NCBI RefSeq assembly: GCF_028473665.1
Contig: NZ_CP098774.1
Coordinates: forward strand, 1,550,001 to 1,614,000
Reading direction: 5' to 3'
DNA: 64,000 bases
Source of the DNA: Sphingomonas sp. QA11
GTDB lineage: Bacteria > Pseudomonadota > Alphaproteobacteria > Sphingomonadales > Sphingomonadaceae
How positions within the stretch are numbered: position 1 is the stretch's first letter; every line of letters begins with the position of its first letter. Made by a program: the position numbers and the translations under genes. Under the pieces are notes generated by a model that was not told the DNA's origin, did no database searches, and was given only the letters and a program-made list of their open reading frames with translations. Below, one piece after another: positions 16,714-29,148 of the stretch.

Positions 16714-19542
16714 ATGACCGAGCTCCCGAAAACCTTCGACCCCGCTGAAATCGAGTCCCGCTGGTATGCGCATTGGGAGGGGGAGGGCCTGTTCCACCCC
16801 GATCGCCCGAGTGCCGAGCCCTGGACGATCGTCAACCCGCCGCCGAACGTGACGGGCAACCTCCACATCGGCCACGCGCTCGACAACACGCTGCAGGACA
16901 TCCTCGTCCGCCACGCGCGATTGAAGGGCAAGGATGCGCTGTGGGTGGTCGGCACCGACCATGCCGGTATCGCGACTCAGATGGTGGTCGAGCGCAACAT
17001 GGCGCTTCATCAGCAGAAGCGTACTGACTTCACCCGCGAGGACTTCATCGCGAAGGTCTGGGAGTGGAAAGCCGAGAGCGGAGGCAGCATCACGCGGCAG
17101 CTTCGCCGTCTCGGCTGCTCGATGGACTGGGCGAACGAACGCTTCACCATGGACGAAGGCTTCAGCAAGGCTGTGCTGAAGGTGTTCGTGGATCTCCACA
17201 AGCAAGGCCTGCTGTACCGCGACAAGCGGCTAGTGAACTGGGATCCGGGCCTCGGCACCGCCATCTCCGACCTTGAGGTCGAGACGCGCGAGATCAATGG
17301 CCAGTTCTGGCACCTCCGCTATCCGCTGGAAGATGGCAGCGGCCACATTTCGGTCGCTACCACCCGGCCGGAGACGATGCTGGCCGACATGGCTGTTGCG
17401 GTGAACCCGACCGACGAACGCTACACGGCGCTCATCGGCAAGAACGTCAGGCTGCCGATCACCGGCCGCCTTATCCCGATCGTTGCCGACGAGCATGCCG
17501 ATCCCGAACTCGGCTCTGGCGCGGTGAAGATCACGCCGGGCCACGACTTCAATGATTTCGAGGTGGGCAAGCGCGCCGGGTTCAGGGCCGGCGACATGCT
17601 CAACATGCTCGACGCAAAGGCGGAGGTCACGCAGACCGCTGACGGGCTGATCCCGGGCGACCTGATCGGTCTTACCAGCGCCGAGGCGCGCAAGCGGGTC
17701 GTCGCGCTGATCGAGGCCGCGGGATTGCTGGAACGAGTCGAGGATCGCGTGATCCAGACGCCGTTCGGCGACCGCTCCGGCGTGGTGATCGAGCCGTGGC
17801 TGACGGACCAATGGTATGTCGATGCCGCGACGCTGGCGAAGCCGGCGATCGAGGCGGTAAAGTCCGGCGCGATCAAGGTCGTCCCCAAGACCTGGGAGAA
17901 GACCTATTTCAACTGGATGGAGAACATCCAGCCCTGGTGCGTGTCGCGCCAGCTCTGGTGGGGGCACCGTATCCCGGCCTGGTATGGCCCCAAAATCGAA
18001 GCCAATGATCAAGGGTTCAAGGTACATATTGTCGAAGGCGGTGAAACTCCTTGGTGGAATTTTGTCTACCTAACGGAAGCGGAGGCTATCGAAGGTGCTC
18101 GGCAGAAATACGAACAGATCACAGGCCTATCCGTTCAATTCCGAATAATCGACCAGTCGGAGGTCAAATATCAGTTTGATGGAAGTTTCGTCCGAGCAAT
18201 TGATGCTAAAACGCTCGAAGTGGATTTGTTTCGCGAGACTGATGTTCTCGACACCTGGTTCTCATCCGCACTCTGGCCCTTCGCGACACTTGGCTGGCCT
18301 GAGGACAGCAACCCGACGCTCCATGGCCGCTACCCCAATGACGTGCTGATCTCCGGCTTCGACATCCTGTTCTTCTGGGATGCGCGGATGATGATGCAGG
18401 GCATGCACTTCATGAAGGACGTGCCGTTCCGCACGCTCTACCTTCACGGCCTGGTCCGCGCGGCGGACGGGCAGAAGATGTCCAAGTCCAAGGGCAACAC
18501 GGTCGATCCGCTCGGCCTGATCGACAAATACGGTGCTGATGCGCTGCGCTTCTTCATGGCGGCGATGGAAAGCCAGGGCCGCGACATCAAGATGGATGAG
18601 AAGCGGGTCGAGGGGTATCGCAACTTCGCGACCAAGCTATGGAACGCCGCGCGTTTCTGCCAGTCCAATGGTATCGGCGCCAGCACCACGCTCGAGGCGC
18701 CCGAGGCTGCGCTGGCGGTCAACCGCTGGATCATCGCGGAGACGATCGAGACGGTGCAGGCGGTCGATATCGCGCTGGCAGACTATCGTTTCGACGGCGC
18801 GGCGAATGCCATCTACCAGTTCGCATGGAGCCGTTTCTGCGACTGGTATATCGAACTGATCAAGCCGCTGCTCGGCAACGCGGAAGGACCGGCGACCGGC
18901 CCTGAGGCCGACGAAACGCGCAAGGTTGCTGGCTGGGTGCTCGACCAGATGCTGGTCCTGCTCCATCCGTTCATGCCGTTCATCACGGAGGAACTGTGGC
19001 ATGCCCTGGGCGAGCGCGAGTCCGATCTGATCGTCGCGAAATGGCCAATGGCCGATGCCCGGTCGATCGATCCTGAAGCGAGCAAGGAGATCGACTGGCT
19101 GATCCGCCTCGTCAGTGACGTTCGCGCGGCGCGCAACGAATTGAACGTCTCCCCCGGCGCGCGCATGCCCTTTCATGTTCGCGATGCCGATGCGACGACC
19201 CTTGCGCGGCTGGACCGGCAGGCCCCGGCAATCGCGCGACTGGCGAGGATCGATCGGGCCGAAGGCGACGCTCCGGCAAGCGGTGCGGTTCAGGTGGTTA
19301 TCGACGAGGCGACTTTCGTCCTCCCGCTTGAGGGCGTGATCGATCTCGACACGGAACGGGCCCGCCTGACCAAGGGGATCGAGGCGGCTGCCAAGGAACG
19401 CGACTCGCTTGCCGGCCGGCTGGGCAATGCGAGCTTCGTCGAGCGGGCCAAGCCCGAGGCGGTCGAGAAGGCGCGCGCCGATCACGCGGAGAAGTCTGCC
19501 GAGGCCGAACGCCTGACCGCGGCGCTCGCGCGGCTGGGTTAA
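16714..19542 (+). CDS. valS: Valine--tRNA ligase
   Basis: A 942-residue class I aminoacyl-tRNA synthetase that charges tRNA-Val. The HIGH motif lies in [18 protein letters not shown] in [11 protein letters not shown], an editing domain sits between, and a C-terminal coiled coil (about 885-940) contains [16 protein letters not shown]. Between HRIPAWY and DVLDTWFSS there are about 85 residues, against about 31 in E. coli ValRS as I recall it. The DNA of this segment (18001-18240) is about 47% GC by my count, against 55-63% in nearby lines. All motifs are intact, so the enzyme should be functional. Confidence 0.97.
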   Translation: MTELPKTFDPAEIESRWYAHWEGEGLFHPDRPSAEPWTIVNPPPNVTGNLHIGHALDNTLQDILVRHARLKGKDALWVVGTDHAGIATQMVVERNMALHQQKRTDFTREDFIAKVWEWKAESGGSITRQLRRLGCSMDWANERFTMDEGFSKAVLKVFVDLHKQGLLYRDKRLVNWDPGLGTAISDLEVETREINGQFWHLRYPLEDGSGHISVATTRPETMLADMAVAVNPTDERYTALIGKNVRLPITGRLIPIVADEHADPELGSGAVKITPGHDFNDFEVGKRAGFRAGDMLNMLDAKAEVTQTADGLIPGDLIGLTSAEARKRVVALIEAAGLLERVEDRVIQTPFGDRSGVVIEPWLTDQWYVDAATLAKPAIEAVKSGAIKVVPKTWEKTYFNWMENIQPWCVSRQLWWGHRIPAWYGPKIEANDQGFKVHIVEGGETPWWNFVYLTEAEAIEGARQKYEQITGLSVQFRIIDQSEVKYQFDGSFVRAIDAKTLEVDLFRETDVLDTWFSSALWPFATLGWPEDSNPTLHGRYPNDVLISGFDILFFWDARMMMQGMHFMKDVPFRTLYLHGLVRAADGQKMSKSKGNTVDPLGLIDKYGADALRFFMAAMESQGRDIKMDEKRVEGYRNFATKLWNAARFCQSNGIGASTTLEAPEAALAVNRWIIAETIETVQAVDIALADYRFDGAANAIYQFAWSRFCDWYIELIKPLLGNAEGPATGPEADETRKVAGWVLDQMLVLLHPFMPFITEELWHALGERESDLIVAKWPMADARSIDPEASKEIDWLIRLVSDVRAARNELNVSPGARMPFHVRDADATTLARLDRQAPAIARLARIDRAEGDAPASGAVQVVIDEATFVLPLEGVIDLDTERARLTKGIEAAAKERDSLAGRLGNASFVERAKPEAVEKARADHAEKSAEAERLTAALARLG

Positions 19543-19549
19543 ACCTCTT

Positions 19550-19570
19550 CCCCTCCCTGCAAGGGAGGGG
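19550..19570. repeat. Perfect dyad after valS
   Basis: CCCCTCCCT-gca-AGGGAGGGG is a perfect 9-base inverted repeat shortly after the valS stop. It has no T run. It resembles GC-rich intergenic dyads elsewhere in the window (59050-59071) and may serve as transcript end or REP-type repeat. Confidence 0.6.
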
Positions 19571-19686
19571 CTAGGGGTGACCGAGAGAAAGTCGGGGGCT
19601 CCCCGGCTTTTTCTTCCTGCCCCATGCGAGACGCGCGCTCGCACCCACCCCAACTCCTCCCTTGTGGGAGGCGAGTGAGAGACGCG

Positions 19687-21144
19687 ATGGCCCCACCTCC
19701 TTCCCGTCCCGGTCAACGCGACCTCACCACGGGGCCGATCGCGGCTACCTTGCTTGCCTTCGCCTTGCCGACGCTTGGGTCGAACATCCTCCAGTCGCTC
19801 AACGGATCGATCAATTCGATCTGGGTCGGGCGCTTCCTGGGCGAAAGTGCGCTAGCCGCGACATCGAACGCCAACATCATCATGTTCCTGATGTTCTCCG
19901 CCGTGTTCGGCTTCGGTATGGCGGCGACGATCCTCATCGGCCAGTCGGTCGGGCGTCACGACATCGAGGCGGCGCGGCGTGCTTTCGGGTCCACGGTCGG
20001 CCTGGTGGTCGGCGGCGCGGTGGTGATCTCCGTCCTCGGCTGGCTGTTCACGCCGCAGATCCTGCGTCTGCTTGCTACTCCCGGCGATGCGCAGAATCTG
20101 GCACGCGACTATCTTCGCGTGATCTTCCTCGGCCTGCCTTTCTCGATGCTGGGTGTGCTGATTCAGATGAGCCTGCGTGGCACGGGCGATTCGCTGACTC
20201 CCTTGTGGTTCATGCTGCTCAGCGTGTTGATCGACAGTAGTTTCAATCCACTGCTGATTGAAGGAATCGGTCCGTTCCCGCGCATGGGGATCGCGGGTTC
20301 GGCCACGGCGACGTTGATTGCCGGTATCGTTTCCTCGGCGGGGCTTCTCATTTACGTCTATTGGCGCGACCTCCCGATCCGCCTGCGCGGCCACGAACTG
20401 CGCTATCTGATTCCCGAGATGGCGCTGGTGAAGACAATCGTCGCCAAAGGGTTGCCCATGGGAGCCCAGATGCTGGTGATGTCGACCGCCGGGCTCACCA
20501 TGGTCGGGCTGGTCAATCGCCTCGGCGTCGAAACAGCCGCCGCCTATGCCGTGTCGCAACAGCTCTGGACCTATATCCAGATGCCGGCGATGGCGATCGG
20601 CGTCGCGGTCAGCAGCATGGCGGCGCAGAATATCGGCGCGGGCAAATGGGAACGGGTGAACGCCATCACCCGGGCCGGGATAATCTATAACACCGCCATC
20701 ACGCTCGCCGTGATCGTCGCGATCATCCTGTTCGACCGGCAGGTGATGGCGCTGTTCGTCGGCAGCGAAAGCCCGGCAATACCGATCGCGCGACACATCC
20801 AGCTTATCGCAAGCTGGACCTTCGTGATGTTCGGCGCGACGATGGTGCTGTTTTCGACGGTACGCGCGAATGGCGCCACGATGGCGCCGCTGGTCATCCT
20901 GGCGATCGCCTTCTATCCGGTCCGGATCGGGTTCGCACTCCTCGGCCCACGGCTCATGGGGCCAGATGCCCTATGGTATTCCTTCCCGCTTGGATCGCTC
21001 GTCTCGCTGTCGCTCGCGATCCTCTATTATCGCAGTGGCCATTGGCGCGAGCAGGTGCTGATCGTGCCACCCAACTCCGAAGAGGCTGGGGAGCAGGCTC
21101 ATGCGGCCGGCGAACCGGCGGGACGGCTGCATCCGACGGGCTGA
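19687..21144 (+). CDS. MATE-family multidrug efflux transporter
   Basis: A 485-residue protein with about 12 membrane segments in two related halves (LTTGPIAATLLAFALPTLGSN at the start; a matching helix set from about residue 255). MATE pumps export cationic drugs in exchange for Na+ or H+. An earlier in-frame start at 19624 lies in the REP-like intergenic sequence, while the GGGAGG-containing stretch at 19667-19672 fits the start used here. The gene appears monocistronic. Confidence 0.9.
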   Translation: MAPPPSRPGQRDLTTGPIAATLLAFALPTLGSNILQSLNGSINSIWVGRFLGESALAATSNANIIMFLMFSAVFGFGMAATILIGQSVGRHDIEAARRAFGSTVGLVVGGAVVISVLGWLFTPQILRLLATPGDAQNLARDYLRVIFLGLPFSMLGVLIQMSLRGTGDSLTPLWFMLLSVLIDSSFNPLLIEGIGPFPRMGIAGSATATLIAGIVSSAGLLIYVYWRDLPIRLRGHELRYLIPEMALVKTIVAKGLPMGAQMLVMSTAGLTMVGLVNRLGVETAAAYAVSQQLWTYIQMPAMAIGVAVSSMAAQNIGAGKWERVNAITRAGIIYNTAITLAVIVAIILFDRQVMALFVGSESPAIPIARHIQLIASWTFVMFGATMVLFSTVRANGATMAPLVILAIAFYPVRIGFALLGPRLMGPDALWYSFPLGSLVSLSLAILYYRSGHWREQVLIVPPNSEEAGEQAHAAGEPAGRLHPTG

Positions 21145-22961
<1,817 letters not shown>

Positions 22962-22965
<4 letters not shown>

Positions 22966-23495
22966 TCCACACCGACCGTCTCGTCCTGCGCCGTTGGCGC
23001 GAGGCGGACGTCGAGCCTTTTTTCGCCATCTGCTCCGATCCCCGGGTGATGGCGACGATCGGGCCGCTCCAGACGCGTGACGAGATCGTGGCGGCGGTCG
23101 CCCGGCAGAACGGTTTTCAGGACCAGCACGGTTTCTGTTTCTGGGCGATCGAACGTCGCGAGGATGCTGCGATGGTCGGCTTCTGCGGGATCAAGCCCGG
23201 TGCCGAGGGCACGCCGATCGAGGGCGAAGTCGAAATCGGATGGCGGCTTGGCTTCGCTGACTGGGGCAAGGGCTATGCGCGCGAAGCCGCGACCGCGTCT
23301 CTGGAGTGGGCGTGGGATCGTCGGGATATTTCTGCTGTCGCTGCAATCACGACGGTGGGAAACAGCCGCAGTTGGGGCTTGATGGAGCGCCTCGGCATGG
23401 TCCGCGCCTCGGGTGAGGATTTCGATCATCCCGGCGTGCCCGACGACAGCCCGCTCAAACCCCACATCGTCTATCGCATTGCGCGGCCCGCCTGA
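22962..23495 (+). CDS. GNAT-family N-acetyltransferase (second of tandem pair)
   Basis: A 177-residue paralog of the preceding protein: IHTDRLVLRRWREAD, FCGIKPGAEGTPIEGEVEIGW, WGKGYAREAA and LMERLGMVR. DNA around GAEGTPIEG is identical in both copies for at least 25 bases. Coupled at both ends (ATGA upstream, TGATG downstream). It probably arose by tandem duplication. The substrate is unknown, but RimJ/L-like members often act on protein N-termini or small amines. Confidence 0.85.
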
Positions 23496-25726
23496 TGGTG
23501 GGCATTGCCGTGCCGGTGCGGTTTGCCCGGCCCTTGTTCGTCGTGACGATCCTGGCGGGGTCGTTCCTGCTGTTCCTGGTCCAGCCGATGGTCGCGCGCA
23601 TGGCGCTGCCCCGGCTCGGCGGCGCGCCCGCCGTCTGGAACTCGGCGATGCTGGTCTATCAGGCACTGCTGCTCGGCGGTTACGCCTATGCGCATTGGCT
23701 TGGCCGGGTGACGCCGCGCTTGCAGGCGGCGATCCATCTCGCGGTGCTGCTGATCGCGGCCCTGTGGCTGCCGATCGGCCTGATGGCGACTCAATTGCCA
23801 GCCAACGCCCAGCCAACCATCTGGGTGCCGTGGCTGCTCGGTGCGTCGATTGGCCCGTTGTTCTTCGCCATCTCGGCACAGGCGCCGCTGCTGCAGCGCT
23901 GGTTCAGCGTGTCGAGCGAGGGGGAAGATCCTTATGCCCTTTATGCTGCGTCCAATTTCGGCAGCTTTGCCGGTCTGATCGCCTATCCTTTGTTCGTCGA
24001 GCCCGGCTTGGCGCTCAACGGGCAGAGCAGGCTGTGGACCATCGGCTATATCGTCGTAGGCGTGCTCGTCACGGTCTGCGCGATGACGCTGCCGAAGATG
24101 AAGATGCGGATCGTCGACGGGCCGGTCGCGGAAAGCGCGCCGCCGACCCGCAAGCGAATCGCGCACTGGATCGCTTTGGCCTTCGTGCCTTCGGGCCTGA
24201 TGCTGGCCACCTCGACGTACATCACGACTGATGTCGTCGCGATGCCGCTGCTGTGGGTGCTGCCGCTTGGCCTGTATCTGCTGAGCTTCACCATCGCCTT
24301 TGCGAGCCGGCGCGGCCCGGCGGATTTGCTCACAAGGCTCGCTCCGGTCGTCATCCTGCTGATCGGCGGGGTGCTGGTCGGCGGGTTGCAGGGCAAGCCG
24401 TGGCTCAACGCCGTGCTTGCGCTGGTCCTGCTGTTCATGGCCGCGGTGGCTCTACACACCGCAATGTACCGGCTGCGTCCGGAGGCCGACCGGCTGACCG
24501 GCTTCTACCTAGCCATGTCGGTCGGTGGCGTGCTGGGCGGCGTGTTCGCCGCTCTGATCGCTCCGCTGGTGTTCGACTGGACCTATGAATATCCGCTGCT
24601 GGTGCTGGCTGCCGGGGTGCTTGCGCCCCAGAGCTTCCTGATTCCCGAGATCGGCATGTTGTGGGAGCGAAACCGGCAGTATCGCCGCTTCATGACGGTC
24701 GCGGTGGCGCTGCTGATGTGGGCAGTCATCCTTGTCGTGTTGAACAGCCCGGGCGCTGAATCTGACGATTCGGGGCCGGTCCAGGGGATTGTGTTCGTCG
24801 TGATGGTCGCTGTCGGCGTCTTCACCATCGGTATGCGCGGTGCCTTCGTCATCGCACTGGCTGGCGCGTTGATCGTGTTCGGCGGTTACCGCTCGATCCT
24901 GCTGTCGTTCGAACCGGGTGCCCGGACGCGCAGCTATTTCGGTGTCTACACGATTCGCGACTATGAGGAGATGCGCCAGCTCCAGCACGGCACTACCGTG
25001 CACGGCACGCAGCTGCTCGGTAGCGTGGGGCGTGAGCGAACGCCGACCGCTTATTATGTTACTGGCTCAGGCGTGGGACAGGCAATGCAGGCGGCACCTG
25101 CCTTGTTCGGCGATCACGCCCGAATCGGCGTCGTCGGCCTCGGGGCGGGAACGCTCGCCTGTTACGCGCATCCAGGCCAAAGCTGGCGCTTCTACGAGAT
25201 CGATCCCCTCGTGGTGCATATCGCGCGCGACACGGGGCAGTTCACCTTCCTGAAGAATTGCCTGCCGAACCCAAGGATCGAGGTCGGCGACGCTCGGCTC
25301 AACCTTGCCGCCGAAGCGACCGGTTCGCTCGACCTGCTCACCCTCGACGCCTTTTCGTCAGACGCGGTGCCGATGCATCTGATGACGCGGGAAGCGTTCG
25401 ACACCTATGGTCGGGTGCTCGCGCATGACGGCGTGCTGCTCTTCCACATCTCGAACAAGTTTCTCGACCTTGAACCGGTCGTGTCGGCAGCGGCCGCCGC
25501 CGGTGGATGGAGCGCGGCAAAGCTGCTTTACTTCCCGGGCCCCGATGTTGAGGCGCCCCGCGCCGTATCCTTCTGGGTCGCGCTGTCGCACGATCCGGCG
25601 ACGATCGCGGCCCTCAAGGCACGCGATGCCAAATGGCGGCCGCTCAACCGCTATCCGGGGTTCACGCCGTGGACCGATGATTATTCGACGATCGTACCGC
25701 TCGTGAAGCTGTTCCGTAAGCCGTAG
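23495..25726 (+). CDS. Membrane-embedded spermidine synthase-like protein
   Basis: A 743-residue fusion. Residues 1 to about 480 contain many membrane segments (RFARPLFVVTILAGSFLLFLV and following). The C-terminal third (about 520-740) is a SAM-dependent, spermidine-synthase-like domain: IGVVGLGAGTLACYA, FYEIDPLV, a GDARLNL motif and LLTLDAFSSDAVP. Such fused MFS/spermidine synthase proteins are widespread, but their product is generally unknown. Its start overlaps the GNAT stop by one base, so it belongs to the hemB operon. Confidence 0.85.
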   Translation: MVGIAVPVRFARPLFVVTILAGSFLLFLVQPMVARMALPRLGGAPAVWNSAMLVYQALLLGGYAYAHWLGRVTPRLQAAIHLAVLLIAALWLPIGLMATQLPANAQPTIWVPWLLGASIGPLFFAISAQAPLLQRWFSVSSEGEDPYALYAASNFGSFAGLIAYPLFVEPGLALNGQSRLWTIGYIVVGVLVTVCAMTLPKMKMRIVDGPVAESAPPTRKRIAHWIALAFVPSGLMLATSTYITTDVVAMPLLWVLPLGLYLLSFTIAFASRRGPADLLTRLAPVVILLIGGVLVGGLQGKPWLNAVLALVLLFMAAVALHTAMYRLRPEADRLTGFYLAMSVGGVLGGVFAALIAPLVFDWTYEYPLLVLAAGVLAPQSFLIPEIGMLWERNRQYRRFMTVAVALLMWAVILVVLNSPGAESDDSGPVQGIVFVVMVAVGVFTIGMRGAFVIALAGALIVFGGYRSILLSFEPGARTRSYFGVYTIRDYEEMRQLQHGTTVHGTQLLGSVGRERTPTAYYVTGSGVGQAMQAAPALFGDHARIGVVGLGAGTLACYAHPGQSWRFYEIDPLVVHIARDTGQFTFLKNCLPNPRIEVGDARLNLAAEATGSLDLLTLDAFSSDAVPMHLMTREAFDTYGRVLAHDGVLLFHISNKFLDLEPVVSAAAAAGGWSAAKLLYFPGPDVEAPRAVSFWVALSHDPATIAALKARDAKWRPLNRYPGFTPWTDDYSTIVPLVKLFRKP

Positions 25727-25733
25727 GGCAACC

Positions 25734-26234
25734 TCAGGTTTCGGGGAGCATCGCCTGGATGGCCGCGATTCGCGCGGACTGGGTCTGGAGCTGCGCCTCG
25801 GCCGCGGTGCGCAACGAATCGATGCCGGGATAGTCGGGTTCGCCGGCGGTCGCGCGTGCGATCGCCAGATCCTCGATATCGGTAAGGACGGCGGAGGTAG
25901 TTGCGCGATAGCCGTCAAGTTCGGCCAGTGCCGACTGGGCGGTGATCCAGCCCTCGCTGCCGGCCGGCTGGCCCTTCGCCGCGACGGCGGCCCGTTCGGC
26001 ACGATCGGCGGCAGGGGCGAAAGCTGTCGCCGATTCGTCCAGCGTCACCTTCATTGCGGCGAGCTTTGCATCGGTCGGCGCGTCGGGAGTCGCTGTTGCC
26101 GGCGGAGATACTTCCGGTTCGGTGAGGCTCGTCGTCTCGACCGGCCGTGGCAGCAGCGAGGGATAGCGAGTCGTCGACCGTGCGGCACACCCGCAGAGCA
26201 GGGCAAGGCAGGCAAGGGGGAGGGCGCGTTTCAT
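25734..26234 (-). CDS. Lipoprotein, function unknown
   Basis: 166 residues from this ATG, chosen because it gives a lipoprotein signal peptide (MKRALPLACLALLCGC) with the acceptor Cys at about residue 16. The mature part is Ala/Thr/Pro-rich and then helical (LAAMKVTLDESATAFAPAADRAERAAVAAKG; length compared only by eye). No family is recognised. It converges on the hemB operon, ending eight bases from it, and diverges from tRNA-Arg. Confidence 0.7.
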   Translation of the reverse strand: MKRALPLACLALLCGCAARSTTRYPSLLPRPVETTSLTEPEVSPPATATPDAPTDAKLAAMKVTLDESATAFAPAADRAERAAVAAKGQPAGSEGWITAQSALAELDGYRATTSAVLTDIEDLAIARATAGEPDYPGIDSLRTAAEAQLQTQSARIAAIQAMLPET

Positions 26235-26285
26235 GCCCTTTCGCTCTATGCGGCAAATAAGATGTGCGCAACGCACGCAACACAC

Positions 26286-26314
26286 TTGCGCCCCGCGAAA
26301 GACGCATCTATGTG
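26286..26314 (+). promoter_or_regulatory. Possible sigma-70-type promoter of tRNA-Arg
   Basis: TTGCGC (26286-26291), 17 bases, then TATGTG (26309-26314), with the tRNA beginning 13 bases further on. The spacing is ideal but both boxes are only partial matches. Confidence 0.3.
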
Positions 26315-26326
26315 CCCACTTCCCAA

Positions 26327-26403
26327 GCGCCCGTAGCTCAGCTGGATAGAGCATCAGACTACGAATCTGAGGGTCGGACGTTCGAATCGTTCCGGGCGCG
26401 CCA
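26327..26403 (+). tRNA. tRNA-Arg (ACG)
   Basis: A 77-base cloverleaf. GCGCCCG pairs with CGGGCGC, then discriminator G and encoded CCA. The D arm is GCTCAGCTGGATAGAGC. The anticodon arm CAGACT-ACG-AATCTG places ACG at 26361-26363; its A would be edited to inosine to read CGU/CGC/CGA. The T arm GGACGTTCGAATCGTTC is normal. Confidence 0.96.
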
Positions 26404-26413
26404 AGGTTTAGAT

Positions 26414-26450
26414 AAGCCGGAATTTCCCCATTTGCGGGGAATTCCGGCTT
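26414..26450 (+). terminator. Strong stem-loop terminator after tRNA-Arg
   Basis: AAGCCGGAATT-t-CCCC, loop atttgc, GGGG-AATTCCGGCTT: fifteen paired bases with a single bulged T, followed by ATTCTTT. It begins 11 bases after the tRNA CCA and is the clearest intrinsic terminator in the window. Confidence 0.85.
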
Positions 26451-26520
26451 ATTCTTTGGTCAAGATTCCTGTATCAGATTCGGGCGCCAGTCTGACCGCC
26501 TCAAACCAGACCGCCCCCTG

Positions 26521-29148
26521 CTAAGCCGCAGAGAGTTTGTTGAACTCGAGGGTGAACACGGCGCCGCCTTCAGCGTGATTGCCCGCCCGGACGCCGATCT
26601 GCATCGCGTCGGCAAAGCCCTTCACGATCGCCAGCCCAAGCCCACTACCACCTTCTCGATCGCTGCCTGCGCCACGTGTGAAGATTTCGAACAGGTCCCG
26701 ATCCGGCATCGGGAGCCCCGGGCCGTCGTCGCGAATCGCGATCGTCACCGCGTCGGCAGTCCGGCGGCCCTCGATCGTGATCGTGCCGGTGGTGCCGCCA
26801 TGCTGCGCTGAATTGACCAAGAGGTTGATCAATATGTGGTGAAGCAGGGTAGCGTCAGCCTGCACGAGCGGCAGGTTGGCCGGAACCTGGAAATCGATAT
26901 GCTTGCTGCGCAGCAGGTCCTTCAGGTCGTGGATCGCGCCGCTGACCGCGTCGGTCAGGTCGGTCGGCTCGATCGACAGTTTCAGCGCACCGGTATCAAG
27001 CCTTACCATGTCGAGCAGATTGTCAAGGAAGCGCCGCAGGCGCTGCATCTCGGCGCGCGCGACGGGGATGGCGGCCGAATTGGGATGCTCGGCCGACACG
27101 CTCTCGATCGCTGTCGTCACGGCGGTCAGCGGCGTGCGCAGGTCATGGCCGATCGACGACAGCAGGGCCGCGCGCAGCCGGTCGCGCTCCTTGAGCACTG
27201 ACAGCTCGCGCATCTCGTCCTCAAGCCGCAGCCGTTCGTGCGCGAGCGAGGCTTGACCGACCAGAGTTGAGAGCAGCACCGCGCGATCCGACGGAACGGG
27301 ATCGCTCCCGTCGTTTCGCGCAACGCCAAGCACCCCCAGCACGCCGAGCGACGTCTTGAGCGGATGGAACTGCCAGTCCGAAGCGTTGAGCGTCACGGTG
27401 CCGTATCCGGCGGTCTCGCCGCGCTTGAATGCCCAGTCGGCCGCGGCGACGTCGATTGGGGTGAGCCCGCTGGCCGGTGGCGCGGCCGCCATGATCTCCG
27501 GTTGCCCGCCCCGATCCGCCAGCAACACGGCATTGACGTCGAGCAGCCGAGACACCTCCTCGCACACCGTGTCGGCGGTGGTCTGCGCGTCCGATACTCG
27601 GGTCAGAGCCTGGGCGAAGGCGGCGAGCGCTGCGTTTTCCCGCGCGCTGCGCACGCCGATCGCCGCGCGCGAGCGCATCCCACCGGTCAGCCGGCTGGTG
27701 AAGGCGGCGATACCGATCAGGATCAGCACGGTCAGCACGCTTTGCGGGTCGGCGATGGTGAAGGTGTAGAGCGGCGGCAGAAAGAAGAAGTTGAAGGCCA
27801 GCGCGGCGAGCAGGCCGGCGGCCAATCCCGGCTTCAAGCCGTAACGGCTGGCGGCGGCGACCACCGGCAGCAGATAGATGAGGTCGACCGCTCCCGTGCC
27901 GATCCAGGGTTCGACCAGGCGGGCGAGCAGTGTGGTCATGGCGACGAAGGCGACGACCGCGCCATAGACAGCAGGCTTCGCATCCCAGCGAAGGGCCTTT
28001 CGGGGGCGTCGCGACGGTGCGGGCGCGCCGGCTGGAATGACGTGGATCGCCAGCCCTTCGACATTGCGCAGCAGTTTTTCGACCACTGAGCCATGGCGTA
28101 GTTCGAACCACCAGCTCCGTCGCGACTTGCCGATCACCAGCTGAGTCGCGCGCATGCCCTCTACCTGGGCGTGCAGGCCGTCGATGACGCTTTCGGCTGG
28201 CACGGTAGCGATCGTTGCGCCAAGGCTTGCGGCGAGCCGGAGCGTGGCCGCGATTCGCGCTTTCTCTTCGATGCTGAATTCTTCAGCGCGGGGCGTCTCG
28301 ATGTAGACGGCGGTCCAGGGCGCGCGGAGGGCGTCGGCGAGGCGCTTGGTCGTCCGCACCAGCGCTTCGGCACCGGGCAGTTCGCTGACGGCCACCAGCA
28401 CCCGCTCGCCGGCCGCGAACGCGCCTGATAATGCGCTCGCATCGAGATGTTCGAGCATCTGCCGGTCGACACTCATCGCCGCGCGGCGAAGCGCCATTTC
28501 GCGCAATGCCGACAGATTGGCCTTGGAGAAGAAATGGCCGAGTGCGCGAGTCGCCTCGGCGGGGATATAGACCTTGCCGTCCTTCAGCCGCTCAATGAGC
28601 TCGTCGGGCGGGATGTCGACGACCTGGACCTCCGCGTCCTCCAGGACGCTGTCGGGCACCGTCTCGCGCACCCGAACCCGGGTGAAGCTGGCGACCACGT
28701 CGTTGAGGCTTTCGACATGCTGGATGTTGAGGGTCGAGAAGACGTCGATGCCGGTGTTGAGCAGTTCCTGGATATCCTGCCAGCGCTTCGGGTGACGGCT
28801 GCCCTCGACATTGGTGTGAGCGAGCTCGTCGACCAGCACGAGCGCGGGACGCCGGGCCAGGATCGCATCCAGATCCATTTCGGTCAGCGTCTGGCCGCGA
28901 TAGTCGATGGTGCGGCGGGGAATCACCTCGAACGGCGTGACCAATGCCTCGGTTTCGGCGCGGCCATGAGTCTCGACCACGCCGATCACCACGTCGATGC
29001 CGGCCCGCAGCCGGGCAGCACCCTCGTTCAGCATCTCATAGGTCTTGCCGACCCCGGGCGCGGCGCCGAGGAATATCTTGAGCTGCCCGCGCGCCTCACG
29101 CTCCGCGGCGCGGAGCAGGGCATCGGGGGAGGGGCGTTTGTCGGTGAT
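26521..29148 (-). CDS. kdpD: Osmosensitive K+ channel sensor histidine kinase KdpD
   Basis: About 875 residues if translation starts at the ATC at 29148. The KdpD N-domain has Walker A GAAPGVGKT (residues 28-36), then a USP-like domain, four membrane helices (about 395-490), a GAF-like region and a kinase core. Phosphoacceptor His668 lies in GHDLRTPL; NLLVNSAQHGG and DDGPGLP with GLGLAIVKG bind ATP. No ATG, GTG or TTG lies in frame between the TAA at 29161-29163 and the ATG at 29034, which is inside the conserved domain. GGAAGG lies six bases before the ATC. It phosphorylates KdpE at low K+ and is divergent from kdpFABC. Confidence 0.93.
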   Translation of the reverse strand: MTDKRPSPDALLRAAEREARGQLKIFLGAAPGVGKTYEMLNEGAARLRAGIDVVIGVVETHGRAETEALVTPFEVIPRRTIDYRGQTLTEMDLDAILARRPALVLVDELAHTNVEGSRHPKRWQDIQELLNTGIDVFSTLNIQHVESLNDVVASFTRVRVRETVPDSVLEDAEVQVVDIPPDELIERLKDGKVYIPAEATRALGHFFSKANLSALREMALRRAAMSVDRQMLEHLDASALSGAFAAGERVLVAVSELPGAEALVRTTKRLADALRAPWTAVYIETPRAEEFSIEEKARIAATLRLAASLGATIATVPAESVIDGLHAQVEGMRATQLVIGKSRRSWWFELRHGSVVEKLLRNVEGLAIHVIPAGAPAPSRRPRKALRWDAKPAVYGAVVAFVAMTTLLARLVEPWIGTGAVDLIYLLPVVAAASRYGLKPGLAAGLLAALAFNFFFLPPLYTFTIADPQSVLTVLILIGIAAFTSRLTGGMRSRAAIGVRSARENAALAAFAQALTRVSDAQTTADTVCEEVSRLLDVNAVLLADRGGQPEIMAAAPPASGLTPIDVAAADWAFKRGETAGYGTVTLNASDWQFHPLKTSLGVLGVLGVARNDGSDPVPSDRAVLLSTLVGQASLAHERLRLEDEMRELSVLKERDRLRAALLSSIGHDLRTPLTAVTTAIESVSAEHPNSAAIPVARAEMQRLRRFLDNLLDMVRLDTGALKLSIEPTDLTDAVSGAIHDLKDLLRSKHIDFQVPANLPLVQADATLLHHILINLLVNSAQHGGTTGTITIEGRRTADAVTIAIRDDGPGLPMPDRDLFEIFTRGAGSDREGGSGLGLAIVKGFADAMQIGVRAGNHAEGGAVFTLEFNKLSAA

